Shown here piece by piece: positions 1 through 5,750 of a stretch of DNA of 5,750 nucleotides. The notes beneath the pieces were generated by a model. It was not told the DNA's origin. It saw only the letters and a program-made list of their open reading frames with translations, and searched no databases. The stretch lies in the NCBI GenBank assembly GCA_023248835.1, contig JAHFDU010000052.1, positions 9,879 to 15,628 on the forward strand. Reading direction: 5' to 3'. Within the stretch, counting starts at the first letter, position 1. Each line of letters starts with the position of its first letter. A program made the position numbers and the translations under genes. The stretch is from Myxococcales bacterium (GTDB lineage Bacteria; Myxococcota_A; Polyangia; Palsa-1104).

Positions 1-121
1 TCGCCGCATCGTCGTCTTCAGCCCGAGCACTCAGCGCGGTCGCCAACACCAGCACGCAGCCGACGAATCGACCGCGTCTCAGCCTCTCGACTCTCGACTC
101 TCGACTCTTGACTCTCTTCAC
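1..121 (-). CDS. Exported protein of unknown function, N-terminal part (runs off left edge)
   Basis: A GTG at 121-119 opens a frame that stays open to the window edge, giving 40 visible residues. Its GTG overlaps the TGA of the upstream B12-subunit gene by four bases (GTGA), the coupled arrangement used elsewhere in this operon. The peptide looks like a Sec signal peptide with a long basic n-region: residues 1-19 are rich in Arg and Lys, residues 20-32 are hydrophobic (VGCVLVLATALSA), and an A-R-A site at 32-34 is followed by acidic EDDDAA. Cleavage by signal peptidase I after residue 34 is likely. A Cys at 22 is not a convincing lipobox because no hydrophobic stretch precedes it. A purine-rich AAGAAG seven bases upstream is a weak ribosome binding site. 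Residues 3-13 are encoded by a 7-base tandem repeat. The mature protein is outside the window, so no function can be given. It may be another envelope protein like the two encoded at 1636-2699. Confidence 0.6.
   Translation of the reverse strand, partial: MKRVKSRESRVERLRRGRFVGCVLVLATALSARAEDDDAA
84..116. repeat. Heptanucleotide tandem repeat, unit CTCTCGA (TCGAGAG on the minus strand)
   Basis: Three perfect copies lie at 84-90, 91-97 and 98-104. A fourth with one change (CTCTTGA) follows at 105-111 and a partial copy (CTCTC) at 112-116. The array starts two bases past the stop codon of the B12-subunit gene and lies inside the n-region of the exported protein that starts at 121. Because the unit is not a multiple of three, gain or loss of a unit would shift the frame between the GTG and the signal peptide. 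Whether the copy number varies cannot be told from one sequence. Confidence 0.85.
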
Positions 122-519
122 TTCCGTACTTCTTTCTCGACCCAGTCGATGATTTCTTGCGTGGTCGCTCCCGGTCGGAAGATCGTCGCCACGCCGGCTT
201 TCTTGAGCTCTTCGACGTCGTCATCCGGCACGATGCCGCCACCGAAAACCACAATGTCGCCGCCACCGTGTTTCCGCAGCGCTTCGAGCACCGCCGGAAA
301 AAGTGTCATGTGCGCGCCCGACATGATCGATAGGCCGACCGCGTCGACGGCTTCTTGTACCGCGGCGACGGCGATCATCTCGGGCGTCTGGTGAAGTCCG
401 GTGTAGACCACCTCATAGCCGGCGTCGCTGAGAGCGCGCGCCACCACCTTGGCGCCGCGATCGTGTCCGTCGAGCCCAGGCTTGGCCACCAAAATTCGGA
501 GTCTTCGTTTTTCACTCAT
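118..519 (-). CDS. Cobalamin-binding small subunit of an acyl-CoA mutase (methylmalonyl-CoA or isobutyryl-CoA mutase type)
   Basis: This 133-residue protein is a free-standing B12-binding domain matching the C-terminal domain of methylmalonyl-CoA mutase and the separate small subunits of split mutases. Conserved segments include VAKPGLDGHDRGAK, with the D17-x-H19-x-x-G22 motif whose His is the lower axial cobalt ligand. GLHQTPE follows at 41-47, LSIMSGAHMTL at 63-73 (the S-x-L position reads S-I-M), and a GGG turn at 93-95. The C-terminus, IFRPGATTQEIIDW, is also typical of the family. It would bind adenosylcobalamin in the cytoplasm and pair with a large substrate-binding subunit, absent from this window, to rearrange methylmalonyl-CoA to succinyl-CoA or butyryl-CoA to isobutyryl-CoA. 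The start chosen is ATG 519, because AAGG lies five bases upstream. An in-frame GTG at 525 overlaps the previous stop but is too close to that site. Which mutase it serves is undecided. Confidence 0.92.
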   Translation of the reverse strand: MSEKRRLRILVAKPGLDGHDRGAKVVARALSDAGYEVVYTGLHQTPEMIAVAAVQEAVDAVGLSIMSGAHMTLFPAVLEALRKHGGGDIVVFGGGIVPDDDVEELKKAGVATIFRPGATTQEIIDWVEKEVRK

Positions 520-521
520 GT

Positions 522-528
522 TCACCTT
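522..528 (-). promoter_or_regulatory. Ribosome binding site for the B12-subunit gene
   Basis: AAGGTGA at 528-522 is formed by the last sense codons and the TGA stop of the upstream dehydrogenase. AAGG ends five bases before ATG 519. This favours ATG 519 over the GTG at 525, which overlaps the site itself. Confidence 0.6.
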
Positions 529-1634
529 GAGAGCGCACGGCCAATGACGATGCGCTGAATTTCGCTGGTCCCTTCATAGATGCGAGTGACCCGCGCGTCT
601 CGATAATAGCGATGAAGAGCGGCGTTGTCTTGGTTGCCGGCGATCGTGAGCGCCGCGCTCACCGCCCGTCCCGCGGCTTCGGAGGCGAAGAGTTTTGCCA
701 TCGAGGCTTGGCGAGAAAATGGTTGCGCGGTTTCTTTCAACGAAGCGGCTCGCCAAACCAGCAGTCGTGCGGCGTCGAGTTCCATCGACATGTCAGCGAG
801 GGCAAATTGATGGTGTTGTGAAAGTTCACTGCGCGTTTTGGACGCCGACAACGATTCTTCGAACGCAGCGCGACCGATGCCGAGCGTCTGCGCGCCAATG
901 CCAATGCGGCCGCCGTCGAGCGCAGCGAGCGCCACTTTGAGCCCATCGCCGACATTGCCGAGCAGCGCCTGGTCTTCGATCTCGCACCCGTCGAATGAGA
1001 GAGGCACCGTGCTTGATCCGCGCAAGCCCATTTTGTCTTCCGGTTTGCCCACCGACAGGCCTCGGGTGTCGCGACCGACCACGAAAGTGGAGATTGATTT
1101 GCCGCCTGCGCCCTGGTCGGTCCTGGCCCAGACGATGAGCAGCCGAGCGCGATCGCCGGAGGTGATCCACTGCTTGGTGCCGTCGAGGCGCCAACCGTTT
1201 TTCGTCTTGGTCGCCAAGGTGCGCATCGAGGCTGGGTCGCTGCCAGCCTGCGGCTCGGACAGCGCGAAAGCTCCCGCCACCGCGCGCCCCGAGGTCAGCT
1301 CTGGCACCCAGCGGCGCTTCTGATCTTCACTGCCAAAACGGCAGATCACTTCGCCGACCATGTTGGTGACCGCCATGGTCACCGCCACCGACGCATCGGC
1401 GCGCGCGATCTCTTCCATACACGCAGCGTACGCGACCACGCCCGCTTCCGATCCACCGAGCACGCTTGGAATATTGATGCCGAGCAGCTTGAGATCGGCA
1501 AGTGCGGCCATTTCTTCGACGGGAAAGCGGCTGGTTCGATCGCGTTCGGCGGCTCGTCCCGCGAGCACTTCATTGGCAAAAGTGCGAGCGCGGATTTGCA
1601 GCTGGCCCTGCGCTGAATTCAGATCGAATTGCAT
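522..1634 (-). CDS. Acyl-CoA dehydrogenase, divergent paralogue lacking two usual FAD-site motifs
   Basis: This 370-residue protein has the three-domain acyl-CoA dehydrogenase fold: helical N-terminus, beta middle domain and helical C-terminus. It would oxidise an acyl-CoA to the 2-enoyl-CoA using FAD and pass electrons to ETF in the cytoplasm. Signature 1 is intact (ALSEPQAGSD, 124-133), as are WITSG at 156-160, LDGGRIGIGAQTLGIGRAA at 239-257 and the catalytic-base segment IYEGTSEIQ, with Glu354. Compared with its neighbour at 2702-3844, it lacks about six residues in the R-x-x-F-G/EHQ region (around 266-276). Its signature-2 region, normally GGxGY, reads AGNQDNAALHR at 332-342. ATG 1634 lies one base past the previous stop (TAA-C-ATG) with no clear Shine-Dalgarno, suggesting translational reinitiation. 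A TTG 93 bases upstream would add a tail unlike the family, so I reject it. Substrate is unknown; an isobutyryl-CoA or similar short branched substrate is a guess from context. Confidence 0.93.
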   Translation of the reverse strand: MQFDLNSAQGQLQIRARTFANEVLAGRAAERDRTSRFPVEEMAALADLKLLGINIPSVLGGSEAGVVAYAACMEEIARADASVAVTMAVTNMVGEVICRFGSEDQKRRWVPELTSGRAVAGAFALSEPQAGSDPASMRTLATKTKNGWRLDGTKQWITSGDRARLLIVWARTDQGAGGKSISTFVVGRDTRGLSVGKPEDKMGLRGSSTVPLSFDGCEIEDQALLGNVGDGLKVALAALDGGRIGIGAQTLGIGRAAFEESLSASKTRSELSQHHQFALADMSMELDAARLLVWRAASLKETAQPFSRQASMAKLFASEAAGRAVSAALTIAGNQDNAALHRYYRDARVTRIYEGTSEIQRIVIGRALSR

Positions 1635-1635
1635 G

Positions 1636-2280
1636 TTAGCGCGAGATTTTGGTCGACGCTTTGGCGATCTGTCCGAGTGGGTCGGCAAACCGCCAGGCGC
1701 TGGTCTTTTCCAAAAGGCAGCTGGCAAACTTTTCGTCGACTGGCGCCGGCGCTGAAAATCCAGCCGAGATCACTTTGCCGCCGGGCGCGACGTAGACGGT
1801 CAGCGTCACTTCGTCTGGGGCCGGGGCGCGATGCCGACACCAGACAAAATCTTTCTGCCGATCGGTTCGAGAAGTTTTCAGTTCGGCGTCGCTAAAGTTG
1901 CGAACTTTTGCTTGCCCACGAAAGTGGATGGGATAGCTGAGTTCGACGCTGCCATCGTGCGGAGTCGGGAAAGTGATGCTGCGCGCGATCTCGAGCACGC
2001 AGCGCTCAACCGAGTGACTACCGACGGTGGAGGAGGCGACAAACGCTTGGGTGAGCTTGCCTGCCGCATCGATGTGCAGACGCAACACCAGACGTCCGCC
2101 GAGGTAAGAAAACTTGTCGTGCTCATCTTGATAGCAATGCTCGATCGCCGACCAGCGCTCGAGAAATCGCGCTTCGACGGCTTCGAGTGAAATGGTCCCG
2201 GTGGTTCCTTCGACGCGCATCTCGTCGTCGGCCGCGCCAAGTAATGGCAGCGCCAGCGCGATGATCCAAAGTCGTTTCAA
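1636..2280 (-). CDS. Exported protein with one AgmX/PglI (TonB-C-like) tail and a degenerate second copy
   Basis: This 214-residue protein begins with a signal peptide: MKRLW, a hydrophobic IIALALPLLGA, then a probable signal peptidase I site near residues 15-17. Residues about 42-120 match the AgmX/PglI C-terminal tail: an H-C-Y at 48-50, a beta strand LVLRLHI, an A-G-K turn at 73-75, V-E-R-C at 91-94, then ITFP and SYPIHF. Residues about 146-200 repeat the pattern more weakly: Cys148, LTVYVAPGGKVISAGF, Cys188 and WRF. Each copy has a Cys pair 40-45 residues apart that could form a disulphide. The start is TTG 2280, overlapping the upstream TGA (TTGA), with GGAG seven bases before. An ATG at 2220 would delete the signal peptide. 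Its cell location is probably periplasm or outer-membrane face. Function is unknown; the family tails occur in Myxococcota motility and envelope proteins, and no link to fatty-acid metabolism is visible beyond gene position. Confidence 0.8.
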   Translation of the reverse strand: MKRLWIIALALPLLGAADDEMRVEGTTGTISLEAVEARFLERWSAIEHCYQDEHDKFSYLGGRLVLRLHIDAAGKLTQAFVASSTVGSHSVERCVLEIARSITFPTPHDGSVELSYPIHFRGQAKVRNFSDAELKTSRTDRQKDFVWCRHRAPAPDEVTLTVYVAPGGKVISAGFSAPAPVDEKFASCLLEKTSAWRFADPLGQIAKASTKISR

Positions 2281-2699
2281 AATTGTGCTCCGATGTGAAC
2301 TTTTCGGACGTAGGGTGAACTGACGCTGACTTCGGGAAATTCCCAGCCTTGCACTTCTTTCACCACGCAGGCCTCAAATTCAGCTGCGTTGAACGTCGAC
2401 TCGAGGATTTTCACATCTGCTGGCTTGCCGGTGGTGGTGACGGTCAAACCGACGGTGACGTCGCCTTCGAGTTTGCGATTGTGGGTTTTTTCATACTCAT
2501 CATTCCAGCAGCGCTGCAGCGTCGCTACCTTGCGATGAAACAGCATCTCGATCGCTTCGGCTTGCTCTGCGGGCAGCGTACCGCTCTTGTCGGCTTCGCT
2601 CACCTGCGTCTGCGCCGTTTGTGGATCGCTTCTGGTTTGTGCTTTCTCCGTCGCACAGCCAAAACAAAGTGTGCATGCGAGAATGATTTTTTTTGCCAT
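2277..2699 (-). CDS. Probable lipoprotein with AgmX/PglI (TonB-C-like) tail domain
   Basis: This 140-residue protein starts MAKKIILACTLCFGCATEK, a short basic n-region and a hydrophobic core ending in FGC. Cys15 preceded by Gly suggests lipidation by signal peptidase II, although position -3 is Cys rather than Leu, so the lipobox is imperfect. Residues 17-50 are polar, rich in Gln, Thr and Glu, and look like a linker. Residues about 55-140 are the tail domain: L-Q-R-C-W at 61-65, LEGDVTVGLTV, T-G-K at 90-92, VKILEST, E-A-C-V-V at 109-113 and W-E-F-P at 119-122. Cys64 and Cys111 align with the Cys pair of the next gene's first domain, so the two genes are probably old duplicates. The start is ATG 2699, with AAGGAG five bases before. 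GTG 2705 overlaps the upstream stop but falls against that site. It would be anchored in the envelope. Function is unknown. Confidence 0.78.
   Translation of the reverse strand: MAKKIILACTLCFGCATEKAQTRSDPQTAQTQVSEADKSGTLPAEQAEAIEMLFHRKVATLQRCWNDEYEKTHNRKLEGDVTVGLTVTTTGKPADVKILESTFNAAEFEACVVKEVQGWEFPEVSVSSPYVRKVHIGAQF
2288..2292 (-). promoter_or_regulatory. Ribosome binding site supporting a TTG start at 2280
   Basis: CGGAG at 2292-2288 ends seven bases before TTG 2280. This spacing, the TTGA stop-start overlap and the intact signal peptide together decide for the TTG start over the internal ATG at 2220. Confidence 0.6.
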
Positions 2700-2701
2700 C
2701 G

Positions 2702-3843
<1,142 letters not shown>

Positions 3844-3844
<1 letters not shown>

Positions 3845-4626
3845 CAACGCCCCTCGTAGTTGGGCGCGCGCTTTTGCAAAAAAGCCTGCATGCCCTCTTT
3901 TTGATCTTTGGAAGAGAACAGGCGCGAGAATAGTTCAGCCTCGAGCTCGCAGCCGGCATGGATGTCGAGCGTCTCGGTGCGGCGCACCGCGCGCTTGGAG
4001 GCGGCTACTGCAAGCGGCGGCAGCGCGGCAATTTTTTCTGCGGTCGCGCGCACTTTGCTCATCAGTTCGGCGGCGGGAAAAACTTTATTGACCAGACCCA
4101 TCTGCTTGGCCTCCTCGGCAGAGATGGTGTCGCCGGTGAGAATCAGCTCCATCGCGCGAGCAAAACCGACGCGTCGAGGCAATCGCTGCGTGCCACCAAA
4201 TCCGCAGATGACGCCAAGCTTGACTTCGGGTTGGCCGAGCTTGGCGGTATCGGCGGCGTAAATGAAATCGCAGGCGAGCGCGAGTTCTAGGCCGCCGCCG
4301 AAAGCAAAACCGTTAACCGCTGCAATGATTGGCTTGGACATGGCTTCCATAAAATCGCCAACGCGATGGCCGATCGCAGTAAAATGACGCGCCTCGATGG
4401 TTCCAAGTTCGACCATTTGCGCGATGTCGGCGCCGGCGACGAACGCTTTTTCGCCAGCCCCAGTGACGATGACCACCCGAATCGCGGCGGCGCTTTCTGC
4501 CTCCTCGAGGGCGCGTCCGATCTCTTGCAACGTCTGTGCATTAAGCGCATTGAGCGCTTTTTCGCGCGCGACGGTGATGGTGGCGACGGCGCCGCTCTGC
4601 TCGTAACGAATGTTCTCGTATGCCAT
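3844..4626 (-). CDS. crt: Enoyl-CoA hydratase (crotonase)
   Basis: This 260-residue protein has the full length of a single-domain crotonase. It would hydrate crotonyl-CoA to 3-hydroxybutyryl-CoA in the cytoplasm. The oxyanion-hole segment KAFVAGADI lies at 60-68 and NGFAFGGGLELALACDF at 105-121, with the first catalytic Glu at 114. The second, Glu134, lies in GQPEVKLG, followed by GFGGTQRLPR (142-151). Both catalytic glutamates are therefore present, marking a hydratase rather than another crotonase-fold enzyme. The residue before GFGG is Cys141, where Pro is usual in hydratases, a minor oddity. ATG 4626 is 11 bases past the stop of the dehydrogenase gene, with AGGAG (4639-4635) overlapping that stop codon and eight bases from the start. 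Its own TGA shares a base with the next ATG. The symbol rests on family and position beside the C4 enzymes. Confidence 0.95.
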
Positions 4627-4634
4627 GTCGGTGG

Positions 4635-4639
4635 CTCCT
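4635..4639 (-). promoter_or_regulatory. Ribosome binding site for the enoyl-CoA hydratase gene
   Basis: AGGAG at 4639-4635 overlaps the TAG stop (4640-4638) of the upstream dehydrogenase and sits eight bases before ATG 4626. It occupies the largest gap in the operon, only 11 bases. Confidence 0.6.
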
Positions 4640-5486
4640 AATATTTGTAAAATCCACGCCCACTTTTTCGACCGAGCCAGCCCGCCGCCACATATTGGCG
4701 GAGCAGTGGCGCGGGCCGGTACTTGTCGTCGCCAAGTTCGTCGTGCAGCACTTCGGAAATCGCCAAGCAGGTGTCGAGGCCAATCAGGTCGGCGAGTTCA
4801 AACGGCCCCATCGGATGATTGAGCCCGAGCTTGCAACCCGAATCGATGTCTTCGATCGATCCGAGCGATTCTTGTAGCGCGAAACAGGCTTCGTTCAGAA
4901 ATGGAATCAGCAGGCGATTGACGATGAAGCCGGGAATGTCTTTGGCGGTGACGATCTTTTTGCCGAAGCGCTCGCCGAGCGCAACGATCGATTGATAGGT
5001 GGCGTCGTCGGTGGCAAGTCCGCGCACGACTTCGACCAATTTCATCACCGGCACCGGATTCATAAAATGCATGCCGATAACTTTTCCAGGGCGTTTGGTT
5101 TGCGCGCCAAGCAGGGTGATAGAAATCGATGAAGTATTTGATGCCAAGATCGCGTCAGGACTAGTGGCGCGATCGAGGTCGGAGAAAATCTTTTTCTTGA
5201 GCTCCTGATTTTCGGTCGCTGCCTCGACCACTAGATCGCAAGTGCCTAGTGACCCATAGCCGCCGGCGGGCGTGATGTTGCTGAGAATTTTTGTCCGCTC
5301 GCTCTCCGGCAGTTTTCCCTTCTGCACCAATTTCTCTAGAGAGCTGGCGATCTTGGCGCGCCCCTTTTCCGCCATCTCCAACTGGGCGTCGACCAGCACC
5401 ACTTTGATGCCGGCCTGCGCTGCCACCTGCGCAATGCCGCCGCCCATCTGTCCGGCGCCGATCACTCCCAAAGTCTCGATGCTCAT
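4638..5486 (-). CDS. hbd: 3-hydroxybutyryl-CoA dehydrogenase
   Basis: This 282-residue protein is the stand-alone short 3-hydroxyacyl-CoA dehydrogenase, not the fused hydratase-dehydrogenase. The N-terminal Rossmann motif reads GVIGAGQMGGG, with glycines 10, 12 and 15. Asp33 at the end of the second strand predicts NAD rather than NADP. Catalytic-site residues are recognisable: S-N-T-S-S at 116-120, His140 in GMHFMNPVPVMKLVE with its partner Glu152, and Asn190 in DIPGFIVNRLLIPFLNEA. The C-terminal domain (about 184-282) ends in the typical K-S-G-R-G-F-Y-K-Y. It would interconvert acetoacetyl-CoA and 3-hydroxybutyryl-CoA, between the thiolase and hydratase steps encoded on either side. ATG 5486 overlaps the thiolase TGA by four bases (ATGA), with GGAG five bases upstream. 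PaaH-type enzymes belong to the same family, so slightly longer substrates are possible. Confidence 0.96.
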   Translation of the reverse strand: MSIETLGVIGAGQMGGGIAQVAAQAGIKVVLVDAQLEMAEKGRAKIASSLEKLVQKGKLPESERTKILSNITPAGGYGSLGTCDLVVEAATENQELKKKIFSDLDRATSPDAILASNTSSISITLLGAQTKRPGKVIGMHFMNPVPVMKLVEVVRGLATDDATYQSIVALGERFGKKIVTAKDIPGFIVNRLLIPFLNEACFALQESLGSIEDIDSGCKLGLNHPMGPFELADLIGLDTCLAISEVLHDELGDDKYRPAPLLRQYVAAGWLGRKSGRGFYKY

Positions 5487-5750
5487 GCGCGCTCCACTAT
5501 CAATGCCACTGCTTCGCCGCCGCCGATGCAGAGCGACGCCAAACCGCGCTTGGCGTTGCGGCCGGCCATGGCGTAGAGCAGGGTGGTCAGGATGCGTGCC
5601 CCCGAGGCGCCGATCGGATGACCGAGCGCCACCGCGCCGCCGTAAATGTTGACCCGTGCTGGATCGAGTCCGAGTAGCTGATTGTTAGCGAGTGCGACGA
5701 CGGCGAATGCTTCGTTGATTTCGTACAGATCGATGTCGTCTTTTTTCAGT
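5483..5750 (-). CDS. Acetyl-CoA C-acetyltransferase (thiolase), C-terminal part (runs off right edge)
   Basis: The last 88 codons of a thiolase are visible, entering from the right edge and ending at TGA 5485-5483. In visible numbering, INEAFAVVAL lies at 11-20. The active-site His44 lies in GGAVALGHPIGASGAR (37-52), and the active-site Cys74 in CIGGGEAVAL (74-83). Two of the three catalytic residues of biosynthetic or degradative thiolases are therefore present. The N-terminal nucleophile Cys is outside the window. It would cleave or form acetoacetyl-CoA in the cytoplasm and is the first visible gene of the operon. Its stop overlaps the next start by four bases, so the two are likely coupled. 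Whether it prefers acetoacetyl-CoA or longer 3-ketoacyl-CoAs cannot be decided from this part, and the operon promoter must lie further right. Confidence 0.95.
   Translation of the reverse strand, partial: LKKDDIDLYEINEAFAVVALANNQLLGLDPARVNIYGGAVALGHPIGASGARILTTLLYAMAGRNAKRGLASLCIGGGEAVALIVERA

Noticed and set aside
18..266. An 82-codon minus-strand open frame across the B12-subunit end and the repeat
   Set aside because: It overlaps the well-conserved B12 subunit in another frame, is Arg/Ser-rich low-complexity sequence, and has no domain or ribosome site. The signal-peptide frame starting at 121 explains the left end better.
600..880. Frameshift or sequencing error as the cause of the missing FAD motifs in the divergent dehydrogenase
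   Set aside because: I read the codons through both regions. Conserved sequence resumes in the same frame on each side, and I did not find GGxGY in the alternative frame I could check there.
838..1323. A 161-codon plus-strand open frame opposite the divergent dehydrogenase
   Set aside because: It is antisense to a gene with clear family motifs, its translation is Pro/Ser/Arg-rich with no recognisable motif, and long antisense frames are expected in GC-rich coding DNA.

Overview
The window is a fragment of one tightly packed operon, read entirely from the minus strand, so the first gene lies at the right edge and the last at the left. The core is a short-chain (C4) beta-oxidation set. In transcription order it holds a thiolase (3' end only), a 3-hydroxybutyryl-CoA dehydrogenase, an enoyl-CoA hydratase and a canonical short-chain acyl-CoA dehydrogenase. 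Two small exported proteins follow, carrying TonB-C-like tails of the AgmX/PglI type. After them come a second, divergent acyl-CoA dehydrogenase, a free-standing cobalamin-binding subunit of an acyl-CoA mutase, and the start of an exported protein cut by the left edge.

Layout by position: 1-121, exported protein, 5' part only; 118-519, B12-binding mutase subunit; 522-1634, divergent acyl-CoA dehydrogenase; 1636-2280, exported protein with two tail-like domains; 2277-2699, probable lipoprotein with one tail domain; 2702-3844, canonical acyl-CoA dehydrogenase; 3844-4626, enoyl-CoA hydratase; 4638-5486, 3-hydroxybutyryl-CoA dehydrogenase; 5483-5750, thiolase C-terminus. Junctions are 4-base overlaps, 1-base overlaps, or gaps of 1 to 11 bases. 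No stretch of more than about 300 bases lacks a gene. I see no internal promoter, terminator, RNA gene, mobile element or CRISPR array.

Together the core enzymes interconvert acetyl-CoA, acetoacetyl-CoA, 3-hydroxybutyryl-CoA, crotonyl-CoA and butyryl-CoA. The B12 subunit points to a carbon-skeleton mutase, either methylmalonyl-CoA mutase (propionyl-CoA disposal) or isobutyryl-CoA mutase (butyryl/isobutyryl interconversion). Its large subunit is not in the window. The second dehydrogenase may act on a related branched or short acyl-CoA. No electron-transfer flavoprotein gene is visible.

The organism is probably a Myxococcota or related deltaproteobacterial-type bacterium. This is an inference from GC-rich coding, the AgmX/PglI-type tails (a family known mainly from Myxococcota) and the acyl-CoA catabolic gene set. 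The least ordinary points are the envelope proteins lodged between two dehydrogenase genes, the loss of two FAD-site motifs in the second dehydrogenase, and a 7-base tandem repeat inside the start of the left-edge gene.
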